Below the pieces are notes generated by a model. That model was not told where the DNA came from. It did no database searches and saw nothing but the letters and a program-made list of their open reading frames with translations. A DNA stretch of 64,000 nt from Protonemura montana (lineage: Eukaryota; Arthropoda; Insecta; Plecoptera; Nemouridae): positions 11,299,660 through 11,363,659 of the forward strand of contig OX387609.1 of assembly GCA_947568835.1 (NCBI GenBank), written 5' to 3'. The position numbers and the translations under genes are program-made. The stretch's first letter is position 1, and each line of letters starts with the position of its first letter. Of this stretch, positions 12,758-24,909 are shown one piece after another.

Positions 12758-13684
12758 CCTCTGGTAAAGTCTTCAGACTGTCACAGTTATCGTCACACTT
12801 TTTCTATGAGTTGCTGTCGATGGACTAGTTTTCCTTACGAGCCACAAGCTTGTGGGTCGAAGTGGATCTCTGGCACCGGTCGTTTTGGGGTCATCCACTA
12901 TTAACCACTTTGTTTTTCTGTTGTTTTCAACCTTTCCGTGCCATCAGGGAAACGCCCATTGGATTCTCTTCATCACAGACCTTTGATTTGAGAGTTTATC
13001 AGGGCACAGAAACAAAAAACTCAAATTACGCACCACCAGAAATCTAGGTGACTGTTGAGCGCACTCAAAACTTATAAATGATTAAATATGTTCTAAACTG
13101 TAATTTACTAAACTGTAATTTACAAAATTGTACAGTAAAAGAATAGTTGAAGAACACAAATAAAAAGTAGAATATTAGGGGCTTACTGGGTATGGGTATC
13201 AATATTTGATGACGCTTGGTTAGGTCGATCGATTAGTTTCCCCAGTGGGTGGGTTTAGAACTTATAAATCATCCTTTACCTGTGTCACGGCTTCCTATAT
13301 CACGCGCCTATCAGCTTGATTGACGACGCATTCGAAAACATGACATGCACTCACTTACATACGAGTTTCGATGTTTTATAAGCGGAACGTAATCGGACAA
13401 GAAAACAAGGACCAATGATATTTACCAACGCACCTGCCACTTGTTTTTCCTCCTTTTGATGATACTAAATTTAAATCTTTCACATCAAATCTTGCGAAGT
13501 TTTGCCTAAAAATAGCCAGATATTTTTTCCGGTGTATTTCAGGAGTTTAAGAGGTAGACAAAAAAAGCGTGACGGTGATGTTTGCAGATGTTCAGGAAAA
13601 CTCCAGGAAAATTGACCCAATAGTTTTGTAAATTTAACCTTGGACATCACTATTTTCCTCAGCTATTTCATAGTCTCTTACAAC
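12757..13684. other. Conserved upstream block of gene A
   Basis: No gene seen. This sequence recurs at 19301-20228 (by duplication) and, more diverged, at 48898-49810 upstream of gene C. The B unit keeps only its first part (36306-36780), the rest being replaced by LINE sequence. It contains CGATCGATTAG and a run of short T-rich stretches but no element I can name. It may be distal promoter sequence or an old repeat. Confidence 0.5.
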
Positions 13685-16300
13685 AGGTATCAGAATACAA
13701 ATAATTCGTACGGATTTTTCTGAAATCAATGCACTATCGATGTGAATTTTCTCATTTTATAAACTTTGGCTTTGAAACGCAGTTTGAGTTGCGTTGTTGC
13801 TGATTGTGAAGTATAGTCGATCGTTCGAGTTCCATGCGCTGTCATGGACCATGGACCTCAAGATGGCTTCATTTATCTAATCAGCAATTTTTATCTGAAA
13901 AAATGCCAATGCTGTGATGTCTATTTTCAAAAAGTACCGGGATCGAAGCCCGGCGCTTTGATGAACCGTAGACTGCAGATATATTTTTTATTTGCCTTCT
14001 TACCTAGCAGTTCATATAGGCAATAAATTCCTGTACAGTGACTGGTCGTTTGGTCTGATTGTAAACAAGTGCGATCGCCGTGCATGGTGTCTCGGGGTCA
14101 AATCCGACTGCGAAATATTTTTGTCAAACACAAATCGGGATGTTGAAAAATTCGAACAAAATGCTGAAAAGAGATTGCAATTTTATTGTTGTCGGAAAAG
14201 ACAAGTTTCTTGTGAACCGACTCTGGGTCCGCTCAACGGCGAGGAAGTTGAAAATGGAATCAATTCCAGGCCACTATAGATGACCAATCTATAACAAAAT
14301 CGAGCTCGAAAATCAGTGTGAGTTGGTTGAGCGGTATGAATGACAGTGTAATTGGGAATCTGTGGAACCGGTTCGCATCTCGTCCCCGCCGCCTGTATGG
14401 TTCCGATTTTGCTTTTGCACTTATGCATTCGCCCTGCTGCGGAAAAATGTTATTGTTTCTGACATCTTACAGGAAATTTTTGCCCCGTTTTTGCCCACTG
14501 GTAAATTGCTATAACATTGCATCGTTAAACACCACAAATGAAATGAAAGCAACAGCAGCAATGTATCTGCACCATGTGTGTACCGTGGGGTTCCGATAGA
14601 AAAGGCTGAACCAAATGGTCTAAATGAGATCGACAAGTGGCTTTTGGTACCAGGCGCTCAGCCGACAGAAGAGTAAAATTGTCTAAAACGAGACCAAAAA
14701 ATTGTTTTGGTATCAGGCGCCCAGCTGACAAAAGAACAATGTCGGCTAAAAATTATCTTAACCGAGCCCGAAAATTGTCTTTTGGTACCAGGCGCCCAGC
14801 CGACAAAAGAGCAATGCCGGCTGAAAATTGTGTAAACTGAGACTGAAAATTGTCTTTTAGTACCAGGCGCCCAGCCGACGAAAGAGTCCGCGTGACATCA
14901 TACCCCTGCACTCGATCGATATCGAAAAACGCAGCTCAAACCTCGAAAAAAACAGACTGCGAGCAGACCGTTGAAGAGGTTTGTGCCGTAGCAATGTTTG
15001 ACATTGGATCAATATCGTTAAATCAATACGTAGATACAGATGGATAATTGGCAGAGCGGCTAGCGCCTGTGGTCGAGAGCTAACGGCTTGAGGTTCGAAT
15101 TTGCGACAACGTACATTTTTTGGACAGAAGATTCAAGCTATTTAATATTTTTTTCTTTGGCCCTACGGGTTTCCTTATTAAAGGCTTCCAGGGCAAATTT
15201 AAGTTGCGTTGCAAATGAGCGTTTTTGAAACTTCCGAAGTACTTGTGCTTTTTCAAAAACAAAATGTACATGACAGGCGGACGTGAACGCAATACCCGCT
15301 GCTCGGCAAGCACGCCATTTCACCATTCAACCACGGAGCGCCTGGGACCGTGAAATTTTTTTTTCACAAGCTATTAATTGCTTCTCGATAATTGCCAGCG
15401 TTAAGGTTGTGACGGTTGACCAACAAAACATTGCGATACTTTTTAACATATAATTAAAATATATTTCATTCTTTAGCTATTCTATTTTTATTTTGTTCTA
15501 TATCAAATGTGAATGTGGTAAAACCAACTTAATAGACGATTTGCGTCTCTCGTTCTCAACAATTTTAGACATTACTTATCTACCAACCTACCTGATTATT
15601 ACCTACCTCCTTTTCCAACATTTCTCTGAATATTCCGCAGAACGCCGTTCCGTGTGTGCAAGTTCTTTTAATTTCCAAAAATCATCTAAAAAAAATATGT
15701 GGGTGGAGAAGGACTTGACATATTAAGGATTTTTCAAAAGTGTACGATAGGCAATGGGTCTAGTAGGCAATAATAATAATAATATATTTTATTGTCAGTG
15801 GTTGAAATAAATACAGTTATTTTAACAGTGAGGGTAAATAAAATTCAATGCAAGATTTCATTCACTAAAACTATAAAACTGCCACATTTGGGAATGGGCA
15901 GCCTAGAAAAAAGACAATGCTAGAAAAAATATATGATAGGCAATAGGACAGGCTACCAGGCTACCAGGCTACAAAATTCATATTTTTAGTTGAATCCGAT
16001 CAAGTATCCAAAGATTACAAAAAGAATCCCTGTAATAAAACAGTGTGACAGGAATGTCGGATGCATGTTTGCTTTTATGTCTCTTATCTTTTTTTTTATA
16101 CTTTTATGTATTGACTTTCCAAAAGTTATTAAATATTCAATAATCGTAGAAAACCTTCAAATACAGTGACGCGATGAGTTAATAGGCAAAACGTGTTTAT
16201 TTCCTGTGTTGTGTTAAAACATTGTTAAAGGGAATTCTGTTTCCCTTTTTCTTGACCACTTTTTATCGACGCTCCCGAGGTCAACCAAGAGACGGCAGTT
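13684..16300. repeat. 3'-flank composite repeat block, first duplicated copy
   Basis: Same composite as at 2187-4560. A tRNA-derived SINE head (TTGGTTGAGCGG A box, CCGGTTCGCATC B box) lies at about 14310-14550 with tail CGTTAAACACCACAAAT. About four copies of the CAGCCGAC repeat follow at 14640-14890. A second tRNA-like head (TTGGCAGAGCGG..GAGGTTCGAATTT) is at 15047-15110, a minus-strand one at about 15225-15345, and a short (AAT)n tail near 15770. No gene. Confidence 0.65.
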
Positions 16301-16305
16301 CGATG

Positions 16306-17332
16306 CTAGTTAGTGGTAATCATCATCTGGTACATGTTGTAAGCATTGTTCATGACCTACAGACACAAACAAAGACTTTAGGTTTTTCTGCTTTCCGGCA
16401 AAGTTTCATCCTCGGCTCCCTGCTAAGGCTAAGCGGTGGCCGGTCCTTGGTGCTGTTGAACAGGAACAGCCAACACAGTGTGCCAAAGTGACAAGGCTAA
16501 ACGGTGGCCGGTCCTGAGTGCTATTAATAAGGAGCAGGATGCGTGCCGGCACCGGGTTAACTTCTAGGCTATGCTATGTTCCATACCGATGCGAAGGTCT
16601 CCATGGACATGGGGAAGATGGCTGCGGCGCGAATAAAGAGCGGTTTGTTGGTGCGCAGCAGCACGATGCGCTGTGAACTCTTGAAGGCGGGGCTAGCGTC
16701 CCACCACGCGCATGCGTAGAGTGCCTCGCCGACGCGTGCGCTCTGCGCAGACCCAAGGCGAAGACAATCAATTGTTACTGAGGGCATTGCAGTTATCTGT
16801 TTTTCAACTATAGATTTTTTTAATAAAATTAATTGTTGTTTATTTGGCTTAAGAGGAGGTTGCCATGGTGACCATCAAACACACGTGTCCAGTGTTCGAA
16901 AGATAACTTAAAGATGTAAGAATTTATCAGCAGCGTGCTAGGTCAAGTATTGGATAGGTGACCGTCATGTTTATGACCAGGTAAATAAATATTAATGTAT
17001 TTATTGCCGTAGTTGGCTATTCTCTCCAACTTCTCATAAGCCGTTTTAGTTTTTATAACACTTGTAGGAGAACATTACCAGTTGTCTCTTTTTTAGGTAA
17101 TTAAATATCTAGTATTCTTGTCAGTACGTTAACACTGAATTTTTTAGTTTTTCTAGCATCACATTTATGATCTTCGAGAGTCACCAAAGTCTGCGACAGA
17201 TCTCCAAGACATGGAGGTTTGCCTTACCTCGGTGGTCAGCTGCGTGCAGAAGTAACAGTAGAGACCGAACTCGCCGACGCAGACAATGCCGGTGCACACC
17301 ATGTTTATCATCATTATGCTCAGGTGGTCGCT
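16306..17332 (-). pseudogene. Orphan receptor exons 8-10 (duplicate 3' end of gene B)
   Basis: Exons 17228-17332 (35 aa, TM6, GEFGLYCYFCTQLTTE), 16587-16742 (52 aa) and 16306-16356 (16 aa plus stop) are exact protein matches to exons 8-10 of gene B, with intact splice sites and an AATAAA (minus) at 16196-16201. No exons 1-7 precede them before gene B's own exons 8-10. They are either a dead duplicate or an alternative, more distal 3' end that gene B could use by splicing exon 7 past its own exon 8. The sequence allows both; I favour an orphan. Confidence 0.75.
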
Positions 17333-17647
17333 CTGCAAAAACAGAATCAATGTCGTCATCTACCTCTGTCATACCACCATGAGGAAGAACCAATAAACGA
17401 TAACAAAAAGTGCGTTCAGGGTATTTGCGTTTTATCAATAAACCCTAATAAGACCAGTGCTAAATTAAATCCCATCAGGTAAGAGGGCATCCATTATCCT
17501 TTCCTAATAGCAACCAGCTTTTATCCACGCATGCTTATGATTCAATATTTACCTCTAGGCTGTCAGAATTGATTGACTTGGCTACGTTGTCAAATGTATC
17601 ATTTACCGAGGCCATACATTGCGATTCTATTTCTGTTGTTTACCTGA

Positions 17648-19298
17648 TAGGAAGGGGTGGGGGTAGGTACGTGAGTTGGCAACACAGCTTAGATGGTCGA
17701 GTCGAGACGGGTTGAAATGTTGACACCTGACAAGATGGACATGAATCCAACAAAGACCCTCCTGATGGGAAGGGGTGGGGGTAGGTACGTGAGTTGGCAA
17801 CACAGCTTAGATGGTCGAGTCGAGACGGGTTGAAATGTTGACACCTGACAAGATGGACATGAATCGAACAGACCCTCCTGATGGGAAGGGGTGGGGGTAG
17901 GTACGTGAGTTGGCAGCACAGCTTAGATGGTCGAGTCGAGACGGGTTGAAATGTTGACACCTGACAAGATGGACATGAATCGAACAAAGACCCTCCTGAT
18001 GGGAAGGGGTGGGAGGTAGGTACGTGAGTTGGCAACTCAGCTCAGATGGTCGAGTCGAGACGGGTAGAAATGTTGACACCTGACAAGATGGACATGAATC
18101 GAACAAAGACCCTCCTGATGGGAAGGGGTGGGGGTAGGTACGTGAGTTGGCAACTCAGCTCAGATGGTCAAGTCGAGACGGGTTGAAATGTTGACACCTG
18201 ACAAGATGTCCATAAATCGAACAAAGACCCTCCTGATGGGAAGGGGTGGGGGTAGGTGTGTGAGTTGGTAACACAGCTTAGATGGTCGAGTCGAGACGGG
18301 TTGAAATGTTGACACCTGACAAGATGGACATGAATCGAACAAAGACCCTCCTGATGGGAAGGGGTTGTGGTAGGTACGTGAGTTGGCAACACAGCTCATA
18401 TGGTCGAGTCGAGACGGGTTGAAATGTTGACACCTGACAAGATGGACATGAATCGAACAAAGACCCTTCTGATGGGAAGGGGTGGGGGTAGGTACGTGAG
18501 TTGGCAACTCAGCTCAGATGGTCGAGTCGAGACGGGTTAAAATGTTGACAACTGACAAGATGTCCATGAATCGAACAAAGACCCTCCTGATGGGAAGGGG
18601 TGGTGGTAGGTACGTGAGTTAGTAACACTGCTTAGATAGTCGAGTCGAGACCGGTTGAAATGTTGACACCTGACAAGATGTCCGTAATTCGAAGAAAGAC
18701 CCTCCTGATGGGAAGGGGTTGTGGTAGGTACGTGAGTTGGCAACACAGCTCATATGGTCGAGTCGAGACGGGTTGAAATGTTGACACCTGACAAGATGGA
18801 CATGAATCGAACAAAGACCCTCCCGATGGGAAGGGGTGGGGGTAGGTACGTGAGTTGGCAACTCAGCTCAGATGGTCGAGTCGAGACGGGTTAAAATGTT
18901 GACACCTGACAAGATGTCCATGAATCGAACAAAGACCCTCCTGATGGGAAGGGGTGGGGGTAGGTTCGTGAGTTGGCTACTCAGCTCAGATGGTCGACTC
19001 GAGACGGGCTGAAATGTTGACACCTGACAAGATGTCCATGAATCGAACAAAGACCCTCCTGATGGGAAGGGGTGGTGGTAGTTACGTGAGTTGGCAACAC
19101 TGCTTAGATGGTCGAGTCGAGACGGGTTGAAATGTTGACACCTGACAAGATGGACATGAATCGAACAAAGACCCTCCTGATGGGAAGGGGTGGGGGTAGA
19201 TACGTGAGTTGGCAACACAGCTTAGATGGTCGAGGCGAGACGGGTTGAAATGTTGACACCTGACAAGATGGACTTGAATCGAACAAAGACACTCCGGA
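17648..19298. repeat. 118-bp satellite array, 14 monomers, recombinant junction
   Basis: Fourteen monomers with several variants (GACAAGATGTCCAT against GACAAGATGGACAT; CAACTCAGCTCAG against CAACACAGCTTAG). The left flank is that of an intron-7 array and the right flank that of a gene-upstream array (GATGACCTCTGGTAAAG). This hybrid flanking marks it as the product of unequal crossing-over between the two array types. Confidence 0.93.
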
Positions 19299-22200
19299 TG
19301 ACCTCTGGTAAAGTCTTCAGACTGTCACAGTTATCGTCACACTTTTTCTATGAGTTGCTGTCGATGGACTAGTTTTCCTTACGAGCCACAAGCTTGTGGG
19401 TCGAAGTGGATCTCTGGCACCGGTCGTTTTGGGGTCATCCACTATTAACCACTTTGTTTTTCTGTTGTTTTCAACCTTTCCGTGCCATCAGGGAAACGCC
19501 CATTGGATTCTCTTCATCACAGACCTTTGATTTGAGAGTTTATCAGGGCACAGAAACAAAAAACTCAAATTACGCACCACCAGAAATCTAGGTGACTGTT
19601 GAGCGCACTCAAAACTTATAAATGATTAAATATGTTCTAAACTGTAATTTACTAAACTGTAATTTACAAAATTGTACAGTAAAAGAATAGTTGAAGAACA
19701 CAAATAAAAAGTAGAATATTAGGGGCTTACTGGGTATGGGTATCAATATTTGATGACGCTTGGTTAGGTCGATCGATTAGTTTCCCCAGTGGGTGGGTTT
19801 AGAACTTATAAATCATCCTTTACCTGTGTCACGGCTTCCTATATCACGCGCCTATCAGCTTGATTGACGACGCATTCGAAAACATGACATGCACTCACTT
19901 ACATACGAGTTTCGATGTTTTATAAGCGGAACGTAATCGGACAAGAAAACAAGGACCAATGATATTTACCAACGCACCTGCCACTTGTTTTTCCTCCTTT
20001 TGATGATACTAAATTTAAATCTTTCACATCAAATCTTGCGAAGTTTTGCCTAAAAATAGCCAGATATTTTTTCCGGTGTATTTCAGGAGTTTAAGAGGTA
20101 GACAAAAAAAGCGTGACGGTGATGTTTGCAGATGTTCAGGAAAACTCCAGGAAAATTGACCCAATAGTTTTGTAAATTTAACCTTGGACATCACTATTTT
20201 CCTCAGCTATTTCATAGTCTCTTACAACAGGTATCAGAATACAAATAATTCGTACGGATTTTTCTGAAATCAATGCACTATCGATGTGAATTTTCTCATT
20301 TTATAAACTTTGGCTTTGAAACGCAGTTTGAGTTGCGTTGTTGCTGATTGTGAAGTATAGTCGATCGTTCGAGTTCCATGCGCTGTCATGGACCATGGAC
20401 CTCAAGATGGCTTCATTTATCTAATCAGCAATTTTTATCTGAAAAAATGCCAATGCTGTGATGTCTATTTTCAAAAAGTACCGGGATCGAAGCCCGGCGC
20501 TTTGATGAACCGTAGACTGCAGATATATTTTTTATTTGCCTTCTTACCTAGCAGTTCATATAGGCAATAAATTCCTGTACAGTGACTGGTCGTTTGGTCT
20601 GATTGTAAACAAGTGCGATCGCCGTGCATGGTGTCTCGGGGTCAAATCCGACTGCGAAATATTTTTGTCAAACACAAATCGGGATGTTGAAAAATTCGAA
20701 CAAAATGCTGAAAAGAGATTGCAATTTTATTGTTGTCGGAAAAGACAAGTTTCTTGTGAACCGACTCTGGGTCCGCTCAACGGCGAGGAAGTTGAAAATG
20801 GAATCAATTCCAGGCCACTATAGATGACCAATCTATAACAAAATCGAGCTCGAAAATCAGTGTGAGTTGGTTGAGCGGTATGAATGACAGTGTAATTGGG
20901 AATCTGTGGAACCGGTTCGCATCTCGTCCCCGCCGCCTGTATGGTTCCGATTTTGCTTTTGCACTTATGCATTCGCCCTGCTGCGGAAAAATGTTATTGT
21001 TTCTGACATCTTACAGGAAATTTTTGCCCCGTTTTTGCCCACTGGTAAATTGCTATAACATTGCATCGTTAAACACCACAAATGAAATGAAAGCAACAGC
21101 AGCAATGTATCTGCACCATGTGTGTACCGTGGGGTTCCGATAGAAAAGGCTGAACCAAATGGTCTAAATGAGATCGACAAGTGGCTTTTGGTACCAGGCG
21201 CTCAGCCGACAGAAGAGTAAAATTGTCTAAAACGAGACCAAAAAATTGTTTTGGTATCAGGCGCCCAGCTGACAAAAGAACAATGTCGGCTAAAAATTAT
21301 CTTAACCGAGCCCGAAAATTGTCTTTTGGTACCAGGCGCCCAGCCGACAAAAGAGCAATGCCGGCTGAAAATTGTGTAAACTGAGACTGAAAATTGTCTT
21401 TTAGTACCAGGCGCCCAGCCGACGAAAGAGTCCGCGTGACATCATACCCCTGCACTCGATCGATATCGAAAAACGCAGCTCAAACCTCGAAAAAAACAGA
21501 CTGCGAGCAGACCGTTGAAGAGGTTTGTGCCGTAGCAATGTTTGACATTGGATCAATATCGTTAAATCAATACGTAGATACAGATGGATAATTGGCAGAG
21601 CGGCTAGCGCCTGTGGTCGAGAGCTAACGGCTTGAGGTTCGAATTTGCGACAACGTACATTTTTTGGACAGAAGATTCAAGCTATTTAATATTTTTTTCT
21701 TTGGCCCTACGGGTTTCCTTATTAAAGGCTTCCAGGGCAAATTTAAGTTGCGTTGCAAATGAGCGTTTTTGAAACTTCCGAAGTACTTGTGCTTTTTCAA
21801 AAACAAAATGTACATGACAGGCGGACGTGAACGCAATACCCGCTGCTCGGCAAGCACGCCATTTCACCATTCAACCACGGAGCGCCTGGGACCGTGAAAT
21901 TTTTTTTTCACAAGCTATTAATTGCTTCTCGATAATTGCCAGCGTTAAGGTTGTGACGGTTGACCAACAAAACATTGCGATACTTTTTAACATATAATTA
22001 AAATATATTTCATTCTTTAGCTATTCTATTTTTATTTTGTTCTATATCAAATGTGAATGTGGTAAAACCAACTTAATAGACGATTTGCGTCTCTCGTTCT
22101 CAACAATTTTAGACATTACTTATCTACCAACCTACCTGATTATTACCTACCTCCTTTTCCAACATTTCTCTGAATATTCCGCAGAACGCCGTTCCGTGTG

Positions 22201-24909
22201 TGCAAGTTCTTTTAATTTCCAAAAATCATCTAAAAAAAATATGTGGGTGGAGAAGGACTTGACATATTAAGGATTTTTCAAAAGTGTACGATAGGCAATG
22301 GGTCTAGTAGGCAATAATAATAATAATATATTTTATTGTCAGTGGTTGAAATAAATACAGTTATTTTAACAGTGAGGGTAAATAAAATTCAATGCAAGAT
22401 TTCATTCACTAAAACTATAAAACTGCCACATTTGGGAATGGGCAGCCTAGAAAAAAGACAATGCTAGAAAAAATATATGATAGGCAATAGGACAGGCTAC
22501 CAGGCTACCAGGCTACAAAATTCATATTTTTAGTTGAATCCGATCAAGTATCCAAAGATTACAAAAAGAATCCCTGTAATAAAACAGTGTGACAGGAATG
22601 TCGGATGCATGTTTGCTTTTATGTCTCTTATCTTTTTTTTTATACTTTTATGTATTGACTTTCCAAAAGTTATTAAATATGCAATAATCGTAGAAAACCT
22701 TCAAATACAGTGACGCGATGAGTTAATAGGCAAAACGTGTTTATTTCCTGTGTTGTGTTAAAACATTGTTAAAGGGAATTCTGTTTCCCTTTTTCTTGAC
22801 CACTTTTTATCGACGCTCCCGAGGTCAACCAAGAGACGGCAGTTCGATGCTAGTTAGTGGTAATCATCATCTGGTACATGTTGTAAGCATTGTTCATGAC
22901 CTACAGACACAAACAAAGACTTTAGGTTTTTCTGCTTTCCGGCAAAGTTTCATCCTCGGCTCCCTGCTAAGGCTAAGCGGTGGCCGGTCCTTGGTGCTGT
23001 TGAACAGGAACAGCCAACACAGTGTGCCAAAGTGACAAGGCTAAACGGTGGCCGGTCCTGAGTGCTATTAATAAGGAGCAGGATGCGTGCCGGCACCGGG
23101 TTAACTTCTAGGCTATGCTATGTTCCATACCGATGCGAAGGTCTCCATGGACATGGGGAAGATGGCTGCGGCGCGAATAAAGAGCGGTTTGTTGGTGCGC
23201 AGCAGCACGATGCGCTGTGAACTCTTGAAGGCGGGGCTAGCGTCCCACCACGCGCATGCGTAGAGTGCCTCGCCGACGCGTGCGCTCTGCGCAGACCCAA
23301 GGCGAAGACAATCAATTGTTACTGAGGGCATTGCAGTTATCTGTTTTTCAACTATAGATTTTTTTAATAAAATTAATTGTTGTTTATTTGGCTTAAGAGG
23401 AGGTTGCCATGGTGACCATCAAACACACGTGTCCAGTGTTCGAAAGATAACTTAAAGATGTAAGAATTTATCAGCAGCGTGCTAGGTCAAGTATTGGATA
23501 GGTGACCGTCATGTTTATGACCAGGTAAATAAATATTAATGTATTTATTGCCGTAGTTGGCTATTCTCTCCAACTTCTCATAAGCCGTTTTAGTTTTTAT
23601 AACACTTGTAGGAGAACATTACCAGTTGTCTCTTTTTTAGGTAATTAAATATCTAGTATTCTTGTCAGTACGTTAACACTGAATTTTTTAGTTTTTCTAG
23701 CATCACATTTATGATCTTCGAGAGTCACCAAAGTCTGCGACAGATCTCCAAGACATGGAGGTTTGCCTTACCTCGGTGGTCAGCTGCGTGCAGAAGTAAC
23801 AGTAGAGACCGAACTCGCCGACGCAGACAATGCCGGTGCACACCATGTTTATCATCATTATGCTCAGGTGGTCGCTCTGCAAAAACAGAATCAATGTCGT
23901 CATCTACCTCTGTCATACCACCATGAGGAAGAACCAATAAACGATAACAAAAAGTGCGTTCAGGGTATTTGCGTTTTATCAATAAACCCTAATAAGACCA
24001 GTGCTAAATTAAATCCCATCAGGTAAGAGGGCATCCATTATCCTTTCCTAATAGCAACCAGCTTTTATCCACGCATGCTTATGATTCAATATTTACCTCT
24101 AGGCTGTCAGAATTGATTGACTTGGCTACGTTGTCAAATGTATCATTTACCGAGGCCATACATTGCGATTCTATTTCTGTTGTTTACCTGATAGGAAGGG
24201 GTGGGGGTAGGTACGTGAGTTGGCAACACAGCTTAGATGGTCGAGTCGAGACGGGTTGAAATGTTGACACCTGACAAGATGGACATGAATCCAACAAAGA
24301 CCCTCCTGATGGGAAGGGGTGGGGGTAGGTACGTGAGTTGGCAACACAGCTTAGATGGTCGAGTCGAGACGGGTTGAAATGTTGACACCTGACAAGATGG
24401 ACATGAATCGAACAGACCCTCCTGATGGGAAGGGGTGGGGGTAGGTACGTGAGTTGGCAGCACAGCTTAGATGGTCGAGTCGAGACGGGTTGAAATGTTG
24501 ACACCTGACAAGATGGACATGAATCGAACAAAGACCCTCCTGATGGGAAGGGGTGGGAGGTAGGTACGTGAGTTGGCAACTCAGCTCAGATGGTCGAGTC
24601 GAGACGGGTAGAAATGTTGACACCTGACAAGATGGACATGAATCGAACAAAGACCCTCCTGATGGGAAGGGGTGGGGGTAGGTACGTGAGTTGGCAACTC
24701 AGCTCAGATGGTCAAGTCGAGACGGGTTGAAATGTTGACACCTGACAAGATGTCCATAAATCGAACAAAGACCCTCCTGATGGGAAGGGGTGGGGGTAGG
24801 TGTGTGAGTTGGTAACACAGCTTAGATGGTCGAGTCGAGACGGGTTGAAATGTTGACACCTGACAAGATGGACATGAATCGAACAAAGACCCTCCTGATG
24901 GGAAGGGGT
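19114..24909. repeat. Second copy of the 6,544-bp-offset tandem duplication
   Basis: Repeat of 12570-18365. It contains the conserved upstream block (19301-20228), the 3'-flank composite with its tRNA-like SINE pieces (20228-22845), and exons 10-8 that complete gene B. Confidence 0.93.
22740..22745 (-). terminator. Polyadenylation signal of receptor gene B
   Basis: AATAAA on the minus strand about 105 bp after the gene B stop codon, at the same place as in genes A and C. Confidence 0.5.

Larger units (their letters stand above)
12570..18365. repeat. First copy of a near-identical 6,544-bp-offset tandem duplication
   Basis: From about 12570 to 18365 the sequence repeats at +6,544 (about 19114-24909). 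In the regions I compared the copies are identical except for a single base (T at 16137, G at 22681) and small changes at the array ends. The copy holds the end of the gene A upstream array, the conserved upstream block, the 3'-flank composite, receptor exons 10-8 and the start of an intron-7 type array. Such identity means a very recent event or an assembly artefact. Confidence 0.93.

Noticed and set aside
17648-19298. CRISPR-like array
   Set aside because: Direct repeats of 118 bp without unique spacers, in a eukaryotic intron/intergenic context; it is a satellite.
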